Below are positions 11,901 to 23,124 of a stretch of 64,000 nt of DNA, piece by piece; the stretch's first letter is position 1, and each line of letters starts with the position of its first letter. The stretch is from Litsea cubeba (taxonomy: Eukaryota; Streptophyta; Magnoliopsida; Laurales; Lauraceae). The stretch covers positions 69,170,444 through 69,234,443 of the forward strand of contig CM022948.1 in assembly GCA_012931725.1 (NCBI GenBank), in the 5' to 3' direction. Below the pieces are notes generated by a model that worked only from the letters and a program-made list of their open reading frames with translations, made no database searches and was not told the DNA's origin. A program made the translations under genes and the position numbers.

Positions 11901-14900
11901 ATGGTCCCCAATTCATATGGTAAGTTCCTATTCTCTCTGACATCCCATCATCAGAAAGAATCAAGAGGGTTTCTCTGGGTAGCCATATTGGATTGGAAGA
12001 TCAACAACCTGCGAGTAACTTCCACAATGGATCAAGGTATGTTTTCCGCTTTACATCTCTCGATGATTTGACATGGAGGATCTTGGTTGACAATAAAGTT
12101 TTCTGGATCATAGATCTAGATCTTGTTTTCTAACAATGGGTACATGTTTTGTGTACAGTAAGCAATAGAAAAGATAAAGAAGTTTTTGTCATAAAATGGG
12201 CAATTCAGTTCATAGGAAAGCATTCAGGAATTCAGTAATCACCATGTAAGGATGATTTCAAAACCTTTTCATCCAGCAGGCACTAACAATTGTGGGCTAC
12301 AGCTCAAAAACAGTACTTTTCCCCAGAGCATTAGAATTGTATCCAAGAATTTTAATATGTTTGTGATAATCACCGAGTAGTGTGATATTTGAGCATGCCT
12401 CAAATAATAAGGGGAAGATTTTACTGACAGTGGAGTTCAAAGGAAACAGTCTCTATAATGTTTCTCGGAGATAAAATGCACTTTGTGGTATAGTTGAAAG
12501 GATTTTAGTCATTCCTCTTAGGACCTATTTTTCTAATTCCTACTAAGTTTCTGAGATTTCCAAGAAACAAGCTTTATGAGAACCACTGGTGGATACGTGA
12601 GATATAGGGGTGTCCATGGGCCGGGTCAGGCCGAGATGAGGTGTTTCCGGGCCTGGGCCGACTTTAGAAACACAAGCCCATCTTCATCTCAAGCCCGACC
12701 GGGCCTTAAGTGCTTAGCCTGAGTTTGGCCCGCCTCAAACAAGACAAGCCTGCGCCCATCCATTTGGTCAATTAGGCCAGGCTGGGCTTTCTATCACTTG
12801 CTCGGGCTTTCTATCATTTTCAAGGCAAACCAGTCACTAAACTACAAGCACTACTTATTCAGGCTGGGGCAGGCTGAGCTCTGAGCTTTTTATCACTTAA
12901 TCCAAGATTAGCCCAAATATTAAAGGGGCCCAAATTTTAGATCCAGGCCTCACTCGACCAAAGCGGGCTGGGCCCAGGTCAGGCCCAAGCGGCCCGGTCC
13001 GTGAGAGAGCACCCCTAGTGAAATATGCCCCACCAATTCACCATACTGACATGAGGAAGCATATTTCACAGAATATGCATTAAAAAATCCTTGATTAATT
13101 CATTGAGTTTCTTCACTTGATGTAATTGGATTAGATAGACCTTTTGATAATCTAGGATACAGATTACTGATTTGAGATATCATAAGAAATAAGAAGAATT
13201 AGGTTGATTATTTCTACAAATTTCAAGTCATTACTGTCAGAGTCCAACATTTTTCAATGCGAGGTCGGACAGAAGGTCCAGCTGTGTTGATTCCACCTAT
13301 GTGTTGATCTTACTCCCACCCAAAATATTGTCTTACTGATGGTAATTTTACCGCATAGTGACTGATGGCACTGTGAAGAAAGAAATTTGGTAAAAACACC
13401 ATCTATCTGATTAATATTTGACAAATTGAACTTGTAGATTGCCCTTGGTAATCCCCTCAGGAATAAAATAGCAGCCAATTTCAATGTGCTTGATGCATGC
13501 CTGCATGATTGGGTTGGCAGTCATTCAAGTAGAGCAATAATATTATCAGGGGACAGAATAATGAACGCTATTACACTAATATTATGAAGAAGATAAGTCA
13601 GAAAAGGTGAAAAACTACATCGGCAGCTGCTGATGCAAGGGCCATGAACTTGACTTCCGAACTAACTCAAGATACTGCTAGCTACTTCTTAGCACTTCAG
13701 GAAACAAGATTAGACGCAAAAAACATAGGTAAACCAAAGTGGAAAATCAATCATCAAGATTCCTAGACCAATCAGCATCTGGAAAGGCATGGATGTAAAG
13801 TGATGTAGATGGAAGGATAAAGATGCCATCTGTTAATGTCCATGAAGGAGCTTACAATGCATTCCATTGTTGCTACGTGAGGGTGGTTGGTGAACCGATA
13901 AACTGACATATTTGTGAAGTAACAATGCACACAATCAATGTATCCTAGAATGAACTAGACAAGATGGCAAGGAGCTTCTCCTTTGCTAGGCAACAAGGAA
14001 TTATAAAAGTTTCAAATTTCTCTAAGAAAAAGGTAATCACAAAAGCTTCAAATTCCTTTCTCTTGCTCTATTTGTTTCTCTCTCTATTACTCTATCTCAC
14101 TACTATTGATAAATAGGATACCGTAGACATCTGCCTTCTCCTTCCATGCCAGGAGATGGGACTAAAGACCTTGCAACCAATAGGAAATGGAGTAATAACT
14201 GGTTTTACATTCTGCATATTGAAGTGGCACATAATCCTTTCAACCTAACTTTATTGGGTCATCTACATCTTCCTATTCTTTCCGTCCCTAAGTACTGTCA
14301 TCCCAAGTATCTGGTTGATGGCCCCCAAATACTTATATCAATTTATCTGGCCAAACAAGCTTCTGCCACTGTAGTAGAAGTTTTATTAGGGCCTGCAAGC
14401 AGCATATCAACCACATAAAATAGCAGGATAATGAAACCATCATCACAATAGCTATTCACATAAGAAAAATGGTCAGATTTAGCTCTTCAAAATCCCAAGC
14501 TCACACTTAGTGAGTCAAGTCGCTTGTATGAGCACCTTAGCACCTGTTTTAAACTGTAACACTACTTGGTTAGCCAACAAACAAGATATTTTCTGTTTTC
14601 TTCAACAAAACATGACAGACTAACTTGAAAAGACTGTAATGTTATTCCTAAAGAGAGTTTGACCACACAACATAAGAAGGTAATTTTAGATGTTTTTATT
14701 AAAAGTAGAAAGAAAAGGGTAGTAAATAAAAGGCTCCCTAAAACAATGTGGGTGGATTTGAAAGGGGAAAGGACAACAAAATTTAAGCACAAAGTGATCG
14801 AGGGGAGAGAATGGAATTAGGAGGGAGAATAAAGTGATAAGGAACCAAATGGCTGGATGTATCGGAATGGTGGCTAAAGAAATACTTGGGAGAAATGAAA

Positions 14901-17404
14901 GGGAAAATACTTTCATAAAGAAACTTGATGATAGAGCGAAGAGATTCAAGAAATTATTCAAAAGAAAAGAAATTGCTACCAAGTTTGCAAAAGACAATAA
15001 ATATGTGGACTTTATGAAATGTATAAGAAGGTAAAAAAATAAGTTAAGAAAGTAGTAAGTGATGCAAAGTCCAAAGCATATACTGACCTAATAATAAGTT
15101 GGAAATAATAGAAGGACAAAAAGATATTTTCAAGCTTGGAAAAATGAAGGAAAGGAAAAGTACGGACTTCGATCATTTTAGATATATAAAAAGCAACAAC
15201 CAAAGTTTTTAGTGAAGGACAATGATATAAATAAAAGCAGAGAGAATATTTTAACAAACTCTTAAATGAAGATTTTATAGAAGGCTCAAGATCGAGAGAG
15301 GATTCTTTGTTAGCAAGACATACATTTTACCACGGAGTTAGGGTAGAAGGAGTAAGGAAAGCATTGGCAAAAATGAAGACAAGAAAGGCAATGTGGCCAG
15401 ATGACATTCGATAGACTTGGAAATGCTTATTAGAAATCAGATGGGTTTGATTAATTAGACTCTTCAATAAGATATTAAAGTTGAAAATAACGAAAATATC
15501 ATATGAATGGAGAAGAAATAGTATAGTATCTATATACAAGAAGAAAGGAGATACAAAGTTGCACCGATTATCATGGGCTTAAACTTATGGGTCACACCAG
15601 AAAACTATAAGGAAGAGAGTCATAGAGCATAGATTTAAATGAGACACCAAGATAACCAGAAATAATTTGGTTTCATGTCAAGGAGGGCAACTATAAAATT
15701 CAACTTCTTACTTGGGCAATTAATATTAAAATAAATAGAGAGAAAAATCTTCCTATGATCTTCATCAATCAAGAGAGAACCACAGCACATGATATCTAGA
15801 TATTTGATTTGATGGATTTTAGATGAAAGAAGTATCCCAAAAGTGTCTCAAAGTACCACAGGATATACACATCTAATCAAGCTCAAATTCAAGCCCACCG
15901 TGGACCCAACCCAACCAAACCTGTCTCCGTCCCTACCACCGATAACCAAGTTGACTAGCCATATACCACCATCTGAAATCGATTTGCTGACATATGAAGA
16001 TAAGAGAAATTTAAGGTATTGCCCAGTTCCTCCACACATTCCCAATGTAATATTCTGCTTCCAAGTCCCATCTGCAGACAAGACTACCCTGAAAAACGTA
16101 AACCAGACCTACCAAAAACACATTGACCACAATATTATATTACCAGACATTGGCCTATATTTTCCCACTTTCCTTCCAATGAAACTCGACCACTCTTCTT
16201 TTCCAACCCACCCCAGAAAAATTTCCTTTCCTATGGAAAATCCCAACCCATCTCAACCCACAATTTACTAATTACTAGCCCTCCACTTTGCATAAAAACG
16301 AAGCATTCCACACGTGACCCCAAAGCGTTGAAAGCCGTTATCAAATGGCATTCACGAACGGCGAACCTCTACCATCCCCGTTCGAGATGGGACAGTGGAC
16401 CGCACATAACATGCCACGTGTCCCTCTTTGAACCTAAAAAAAACAAAGATCGAACATGCCCATTTTCCACGCAAAACATGAGGAACTAGGAAATACTTTT
16501 CTATGTTCACAGTAATATTCAAGTTCCAACAGCTGAGAAGTCCAAAAACACAGCTAAATTCTTTATGTTTCCGCGGAAAATCTTCTCCCTCTCAGTCAAA
16601 AAAAAAAAAAAAAAAACCCTATGAAATCGTTTTTTCTGCGGACACGCAAACGTGACCTAAAAAATCCAAAGGTCAAATTGCATAAATGGGTTGGTGAATT
16701 TTCATACTTAATCATCATAAGCAAACTAATTCAATTTTTTTATGTGCCCAAAATCTCAATCCAATTTCACTTAAATATTATTTTCTCAAAATAAAAAAAG
16801 TGGAGGGGCAATTTGGGAACAACAAGCACAAAATATAGGGAAAAAAAAAACCCATCTAATAACTTAGTTGAGATGGACGGCTGAGATTGCGTACCTCATC
16901 AAGAGTGCTGGCAGGTGAGGTCCACTGCTTAGGCATGAGTGCAGTAGCAAACACAGCAGCCGCGATCCGTTTCGGAAACCGCTCCATGGCCAGCGAGAGC
17001 GCGTATCCTCCGTAACAGTGCCCGACCGCTACAACCTTTTCGTCCTCAGGAATCGATGCCAACGCCTCCATCAAAGGCGCCACGTGTTCATCGAACGTGT
17101 GGAGATCCTCGATCCGGGCCGGATCCAAACCGCAACCCGCGAGGTCGATCGCCGAGACCCGGTGACCCGCCGAGCTTAGAAGTGTCGCGAGCTTGTACCA
17201 GACCCAGCCGCCGTGGCAGGGCCCGTGGACGAGAACGAAATGCCTCCTCGTTTCGCTCTTGCTCTTTTCGGTTTCGGTTTCGGCTCCGGGTGTCGTGTCG
17301 GGTTTCGGTTCGTTCATGTCGTCTTGCTTCTGCTTTTTTCTTCTCTCTGTTGCTGCTGCTTCTTCCTCTTCTTCTTCTTCTTCTTTTTGTCGTTGTGGTT
17401 CCAT
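8974..17404 (-). CDS. MES: Methylesterase-like alpha/beta-hydrolase (MES family), 3 exons
   Basis: Exons on the minus strand: 17404-16895, 10784-10647 and 9255-8974. Introns are 6.1 and 1.4 kb, all junctions GT-AG in phase 0, giving 309 residues. The product matches plant MES esterases, which demethylate small signals such as methyl salicylate, jasmonate or indole-acetate. Exon 1 has HFVLVHGPCHGGWVWYK (oxyanion-hole region) and the nucleophile elbow GHCYGG. Exon 2 encodes the cap (SLMDCQLSF, YGPEFMA). Exon 3 carries the acid (ISKQDK) and the His (EGSDHM). The elbow usually reads GHSxGG, so Cys replaces the catalytic Ser. A 50-residue Glu/Lys-rich leader precedes the family's usual start. A second Met (MNEPKPD) 28 codons in is an alternative start. 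Exon 1 is far more GC-rich than exons 2 and 3. The substrate cannot be told from sequence. Confidence 0.9.
9397..10478. mobile_element. Foldback-type DNA transposon with arms of over 400 bp, in MES intron 2
   Basis: Begins GAGTCCTGCTATTGGCACAC and ends with its reverse complement. The two arms (about 9397-9840 and 10060-10478) are inverted copies almost end to end, including a GC-rich block (CTCCGGCGGCTCCGGCGA). An 8-bp duplication, TTGATTAT, flanks it at 9389-9396 and 10479-10486. The spacer has a local repeat of about 64 bp (CCGGCGCCGGAT at 9842 and 9906). The 8-bp duplication suggests hAT, while GAG-type long ends also fit Mutator-like elements. No transposase is encoded. The many Pro/Ser/Leu- or Gly/Arg/Glu-rich ORFs are by-products of composition. 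The GC-rich cores could be captured gene leader sequence. Confidence 0.85.
11485..11611 (+). mobile_element. tRNA-derived SINE in MES intron 1
   Basis: Has an A-box-like TAGCTAAGTGGTTAGG at 11491-11506, a B-box-like GGGATCAATACCC starting 40 bp later, then GGTGAGGGACTTTGGGTAG, GAGTATTTACC and an A-tail. A second copy of the body lies at 36085-36175. No clear target duplication was found. It is not a functional tRNA because the stems do not pair. Confidence 0.6.
12605..13017. mobile_element. hAT-type MITE in MES intron 1
   Basis: Starts TAGGGGTGTCC and ends GAGCACCCCTA, and the sequence just inside both ends is rich in GGGCC words. It is flanked by an 8-bp duplication with one mismatch: GTGAGATA at 12597-12604 and GTGAAATA at 13018-13025. 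Non-coding, 413 bp. The ACCCCTAG end recurs at 20512, so this family has other copies here. Confidence 0.85.
13255..13850 (-). pseudogene. Copia pol remnant (RNase H and C-terminus)
   Basis: Minus-strand frames, with stops, show the order expected of the Copia C-terminus: HAFPDADWS, then TANPIMQACIKHIEI, then a stretch like QFV..ADVFTKFLSSQ. These match the Copia signatures DADWA, TANPVFHARTKHIEI and ADVFTKPL. Short frameshifts and stops make it dead. It lies in MES intron 1. Confidence 0.65.
14830..15790 (+). pseudogene. RTE-type LINE remnant, linker and start of reverse transcriptase
   Basis: The plus strand reads MAGCIGMVAKEILG, then KVVSDAKSKAYTDL, GLNLWVTPENYK and NQK.FGFMSRRATIK. This is the order of the endonuclease-RT linker and early RT of plant RTE LINEs (KAVSEAKHKAYDDLY, GIKLMSHTMK, NQFGFMPGRSTTEAI). 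Many stops and indels. A separate copy at 23125-24440 begins where this one ends in the protein, so the two are independent insertions. It lies in MES intron 1. Confidence 0.7.
15791..16894. other. Left portion of MES intron 1, nothing recognised
   Basis: A 142-codon plus-strand ORF (15843-16271) has no recognisable motif and lies antisense inside the intron. It is not called as a gene. A-runs occur near 16600 and 16840. Confidence 0.45.
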
Positions 17405-17699
17405 TTGCGTTTGATTTGTGTGTGGCCGGTGCTATTACTTTCTTTGTCGCTTTAGAGGAGTGAATGATTGTTGGGGGTGGACGGCTTGGGGGAGGTTATG
17501 GTAGGGCGCGGGAGTAGGGGGAATTGTGAGTCCCTGAATTTGATGAAATCTGTGGGAGAAGGGTGGGGTGGGACCCGCTGAGTAGGAATCTGGATTCCAA
17601 TTTCCATATGGGTTATTAAGAAGTAGAGGGTCATTGATGATGCTTTTGGTAATGGGTCTCTCTATTTGATTGACTGGAATTGAATTCATAGGGGACTAT
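17405..17699 (-). promoter_or_regulatory. Upstream region of the methylesterase gene
   Basis: About 300 bp between the MES start codon and a TIR-like element. Presumably leader and core promoter, but I saw no convincing TATA box, so the transcription start is unknown. Confidence 0.3.
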
Positions 17700-18745
17700 T
17701 TAGAGCCTGTTTGTTTGTTTCTTTGTGAGAATTCTGAGGTTTTTTTTCAAAGAGAAATTGAGATTCTCAATTAGTTGTTCCACAAGTGGAAGAAAGAATT
17801 CTGAGAATGCAAAAGGGCAGGGGCCAAGGGGCCATTTGGTGCAGGGTCTATCTGGAAATTGTGATACATAGCTAGTCAATTTTTAGGCCTGTTTCTCTCC
17901 AAGAATTTTTGGAATTCATTTTTTTTTTTAGAATTTAAGATGTTAGAATTCTGCGATATGGCTGAATTCTGACATTTCTGAATTCCTTTTTTCTTTTATA
18001 CTGGAATTTATGTCTGAGAATTTTATCCTATCTAAATTCCAATATGATATATTTGCTATTTCAGAGGAAGAAACCAAAATCGATGGCCTTTGGTGATTCA
18101 TGTTTGTGAACGAGTGAGAGATAGGAGAAGGTTAGGTCATTTTCCATTCCATCAAAACCCCCTAAAAAATTTTTTTTCTTCCCTTTCCATCAAAACAATC
18201 ATGAAAAAAAAAAATGCATGCAACGAGATGGAAGAGAAATATAGAAATAAATTAGGTGGGTGAAAGGAGTGTAGAGGAACAAGATGATTGAACCTGATTT
18301 TTGTACAGTTAGCGTAGAAAAAAAAAGATGGCATTCGATTGTTGGGGAGAGCTGGAGTTGCAACAATTCTCTCTCGGAATGCCTAGAGCTGCAACCACAA
18401 GTCTCTCCGGAATGACTGAATTTTTAAATGTTAAAGTAAAGGCTAGAATTTGCGAATTCCTCCTTTTTGGAGTTTTAAAATGCTACTTGCCTTAAATATT
18501 AAGAATTTTCATAAATGAACAAGAAATTTTTTACTGGAATTCAGGAATTCCCAGATAGCCTAAATTCGTGTCAGGAATGCTTGTAAAGAAATAGACTAGG
18601 GTACTGGTATTCAAAATTCTAATAATCAAATGGAGAAATGGAGCAGTTGGTATGCTCATGGGAAAGGACTTGAAATTAATGCTAGAAATCCCAAATGGAC
18701 ACAACTTTCATAAGAAATTAATACCACCAACCAAATAGGCCCTAA
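17700..18745. mobile_element. Possible hAT-like non-autonomous element
   Basis: The left end TTTAGAGCCTGTTTGTTTG and the right end CCAAATAGGCCCTAA are imperfect inverted repeats of the common plant (T)AGGGCCTGTTTG type. No transposase and no matching target duplication were found, so the borders are uncertain. The inside is AT-rich with repeated GAATTC/GAATTT words. Confidence 0.4.
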
Positions 18746-20344
18746 GAAATATAATTTTAAAAGTAACTATATTGAAGAAAAATAAAAGTGAAGTGAAGAT
18801 ACATATGAGCCCATTTATTTGCATGAAATTAAATAAATAGAAATTCAAGCTCAAATGGGCCCTAATAAATTATTATTAAAGAGAAGAGGGGTGAAGAATG
18901 CTAGGTGGAGATGTACTTAGGCATTGACTTTCCTACAATTTGATATACCAAGGTGATGACTAGGTATTCATTTTTCACGTTCCCTCATTAAATTTGATGG
19001 CTTGATGCTCATTTTTAAATATTTACCTTAGTTTTTCATTTTTAATAACTTTTAGAAATACAGGCCTGTGAATTCCTACGAACTCAGTTACTTGAAATAA
19101 AGGAGCAATAAATGAACAAAAACATATATGGTCTCCCCTTTCTATGAAAAGTGAATTAAAAGAGATGAAATTGAATACTCGGCCATCACTGTGTAAAATC
19201 AAATCCTGGGAAATTTAGGATCTCATCTACATCTTCATCTTATCTCCTTCACATCTCAATTCTTTAATAATCCTTTGTTGGAACCTATTTTACCATAAGT
19301 TTTCTCTAATAATTATGGAAAGTGATTCAGAAAGTTCTTTTTAGAGGAATTTACGACGTAGAGCCTTGTAGGACCCTATACCACTTCAGAAGTGCCATAT
19401 TCACCATGGACACGGATAAGGCTCCTCGGGTGCGTTTTTTGTAATTTTTTTTGTCATTTAGTGGCATGTGGTAGATATCGACCATTCCTCGATTCGCACA
19501 AAGGGTCGTTTTCCAATTCCTATACCACCCCTTTCCACCAACTTTTCCCCTTTAATTCGCTTTCTTCTCCACGCGGTCGAGGCCCCCCTTCCCAGTGGTC
19601 CCTGGTAGATGGTCCCAAGTAGCTTGGCGCCATTTTTCGAAACTAGTTCACATGGAGGCGTGTTCATTACTTCCTCTTTTATTTTCTTTTTTCTATTTTG
19701 TGCCCTAGATTTTGAATGGAAACCAGGTTTTTTATAGTGTTCATTTTGATGGGTCTGGGTTGTGCTCTGAGTTACTTGAGTGCTATTCCTCACACATTAT
19801 TCCACCCATTCTCATGTTATTCAAAAATCATCAAGAGAACCAACTATAATTATATTAATTATATGAAATACAGCTTTAAAGTCTAAAACTTTGTAAGATC
19901 GGCCCCAAAAAAAAAAAAACTAACATGCATATTTACTTTCACCCTCAACATCTTATCAAATTGATTAAAACTGTTGATGGTTTTCTTCTAAAAGTGACAA
20001 ACGCATGAAAAGAGGGACAACTCTAAAACAAACCCTTCAAACCCCATAAGTCGCAGCTGCCTGGGGCATAGAAAGAAGATTTCTCACAGTTTTTAGGGTT
20101 TCCAATAATTAAATATTGGAGAAGAATCTAGGTGATAGTGTTTTAGGGTACATAAATCAATCTAAAGTGGTAGATAATGTGTATACATTTGTCTTAATGG
20201 AATTCAACCACCATGGAGATGGCGTTTTATGGTGGTTTCTGGAACAAAAAAACTCCAGAGCAGTGTTGAAGACGAACCCAAATGGAAAAATACGAAAAGT
20301 GGAATCGAGGCGACATATTATACATTCTTGCATAATGGTCGATA
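18746..20344. other. Intergenic, nothing recognised
   Basis: No gene or bounded element supported. ORFs at 19392-19793 on both strands carry no known motif. Confidence 0.45.
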
Positions 20345-20512
20345 TCGACCATAACGCAAAACCAAAGCCGTGCCCTGGGCCGTGCTGGGCTGACCCCAAA
20401 AGATTGGGCCCGGCACAACACGGCTCGCATATTTATCATGGGCCGTGCCGGCCCGACCAGAGCACGACAGGGCCCAGCCTTCAGCCGGCACAACACAGAT
20501 TTTCACCCCTAG
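20345..20512. mobile_element. Fragment of a TAGGGGTG-type hAT MITE
   Basis: The right end reads CACCCCTAG, the same terminus as the MITE at 12605-13017. The body has similar GGGCCGTGC and GGCCCGAC words. The opposite end was not found, so the copy is truncated or diverged. Confidence 0.5.
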
Positions 20513-20589
20513 TCCCACCTCTTTACATTAACCTATTTGATCTTGAAAACAAATATTTGTATGGGTGTCCCTTCTTTTTCAACCACTAA

Positions 20590-21495
20590 GGTAGCATTTG
20601 GTTCGCTGTAATGAAGGTCGGAATGGAATGGTCGTTCCAACGGAATGATCATTACCGCGTTTGGTTTGCCAAAAAGTGACGGAATGACCATTACCTCCGG
20701 AATCCCGATTCCCTTATATAAAGGAATGACTATTCCACTGGGGAGGCAAAGGAATGGCCATTCCATTCCTTTGTAACTTTTATTGAGACCAAAATACCCT
20801 TGTTTTACATCCTCTACTATTATGAAAGAGAGCAAGATGCAAACTTTTTTTCACTACACCATTGTGGGGCCCACCCCCAAATATTAAAATGCAAACTTTT
20901 CTCACTACACCATAGTGGGGCCCACCCCCAAATATTATAATGCAAACTTTTTCACTACACCATTGTGAGGCCCACCCCCAAATATTATAATATAATATAA
21001 TAATATATTATTATGAGAAATTGAAAATTTTCTCATTACACCTTTGTGGGGCCCACCCCAAATATTATAATATAAATTTTTTCACTACACCATTGTGGGG
21101 CCCACCCCCAAATATTATAATATAATAATATATTATTATGAGAAATTACAAACTTTTTCATTACACCTTCGTGGGTCCACCCCCAAATATTAAGATGTGG
21201 GCCCCATTTAGTAATATATATATATTGGTGGTTCATAATGAATTAAGTATGGTTTGGGGACACAGTTAAGAGTCTTGGGTGTAGTACTGCAGCTTTGACT
21301 GAGTCAAAGATAAAAATCTAACAAGAGTATTTTGGTCAGTCCTATGTAAATTTTATTCCATTCCGGACATCATTCCAGCGTACCGAACGCAGGAATATTA
21401 ATGAAAATGACTATTCCTGTCTCATTCCATTCCAAACTCATTCTAATCTCCATTCCATTCCCGCCTACAACCATTCAACCGAACCAAACGCTACC
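20590..21495. mobile_element. TIR element with internal minisatellite
   Basis: Left end GGTAGCATTTGGTTCG, right end CGAACCAAACGCTACC: an inverted repeat of 16 bp with one mismatch, followed inside by GGAATGGAATGG-type words on both sides. No matching target duplication was seen. The centre (about 20837-21210) is six copies of a unit of about 50 bp built on CACTACACCATTGTGGGGCC, CACCCCCAAATATTATAAT. Non-coding. Confidence 0.7.
20837..21210. repeat. Minisatellite, six copies, unit about 50 bp
   Basis: The word CA(C/T)TACAC recurs at 20852, 20903, 20953, 21033, 21083 and 21159, always followed by CC.T.GTGGG.CCCACCCC. Spacing is 51, 50, 80, 50 and 76 bp, and the longer intervals carry an extra AT-rich TATTATTATGAGAAATT segment. 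The alternation suggests a higher-order unit of about 130 bp. Confidence 0.85.
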
Positions 21496-22172
21496 CATGA
21501 CTCTCCATCCGTAAAACTCCCTATCCCTTAAAAGGTGCCGTTTCTCAAAGGAACATTTTTCTGAAACGACTTACTCCTCTTATCTTCTTAATGAAATGCC
21601 CCTTTGAAATGTCCTTCCGTTATCTTAAATCCTCCTAAATTTTGAGAAATATATGAAAAAATGCCCCAAAAGTCCAGATCTATAGATCTAATTCTCTACA
21701 CAGTTGTTTGTCCCCAATTCATGCTCCAGGCCATTCAATGTTCTCATATACATGTTGAACTTCAAGACATGTCATGGTCCAGGCATTCAATGTTCTCATA
21801 TACATGTTGACTTCAAGACGTGAAGTTTTATATCTTGATCCTCGTGGATTATGAGTAACATACGAAAAAACATGAACAGAACTATCACTTTCTAATTAAT
21901 AATATGTGCTTTTTTAATTTGGCCCTCCCAGATTCACAATCCAAGCCGTTCAATATCCCCTTAGGTTTAATAAACCCAATGCATAATTTTTCATATCTTA
22001 AGATCATACTCATGGATTTTAACAAAAATATGCAGAGGACACAAACACAAATTAATCTTAACCTTTAATTTTCCGCACTTTTGTGTGCTTGGGATCCATT
22101 GTTTCCTGTCTAGAAAAGTTTCAGACACCCTTTCCCTTGTCAAAAGCTTTGAGAATCTGGATTCATTGTAGG

Positions 22173-22224
<52 letters not shown>

Positions 22225-23124
22225 GGTTCATTGCAGGAAGGAGAAGGAGAGAGATATGCACGTAATGACAGCAAAGACGATCTCATGCTAAGAACCCGTA
22301 CGAGAATTTTATGGAGCCGACAATACATTGATTGATTCTATCTCCCAATAAAAAAAGTTGGCTTCAATTGCACACTGTAAGTCAACAACACCCTCTTATT
22401 CCATTGGTAAGAGGCGTCACTTCCAATCTAGTTCAAGGTTACTTCCCTCATCAAAGGCCACCATCTTATCCGAGGTTTTCTCAGGCCCCAACCCCCCTAA
22501 GCTAGGAAATAAAAAAAAAATTCACACTAAAAGTCATAATAGGCATGAAAAATGAAATTAATTATGGAGTCAAATCTTTAGAAAATTATAAATGCTAACA
22601 GTCTTGAGTCATTTTTAGGAGAGGGCATATGGTATGAATGGGTTCATTGGAGGTGGTAGCATAAGGTCACACAAGTCTTTTAGCACTTTAGTTTTTATTC
22701 ATGTATTTCCTAGGTAATGATTTGACACCTCTTATTGGAACTGAGAATTCGATGAAGGCCCCTTATCAATGAGAGGGAGGCTTTCAGCAGTTTTTAAGTT
22801 TTCATAAGTGGACCCCACTTTCTCAACCTGCTCTGATAAGGACCCATTTCGAAAGGGTCTCACACACAGGTCATGAGTCATGACACTGCAAGTGCAACCC
22901 CTAGGCATTAATTAGCCCATCATCAGTTTCTAACTGGCCCGATCACCCAGTTACCTCACCCAGAAATTCCAGCTAGACCATTTTATTGTCTTAATTAATA
23001 ATCCAGGTCCAGGTCTACCATGGACCATACCTGAATATCTATCTAATTAAAAATGTCTACTTTACAAATATACATAAAATATTTATCGCATAACATAAAA
23101 TACTCGTTATCATATTATTATATT
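21496..23124. other. Intergenic with small local repeats
   Basis: A roughly 50-bp direct duplication (CATTCAATGTTCTCATATAC) lies at 21731-21825. A (GA)n microsatellite lies at about 22173-22220, flanked by the near-identical TTCATTGTAGGAAG and TTCATTGCAGGAAG. No gene recognised. Confidence 0.5.

Noticed and set aside
15843..16271. 142-codon plus-strand ORF
   Set aside because: No motif, no relatives recognised, and it lies inside the methylesterase intron on the opposite strand.
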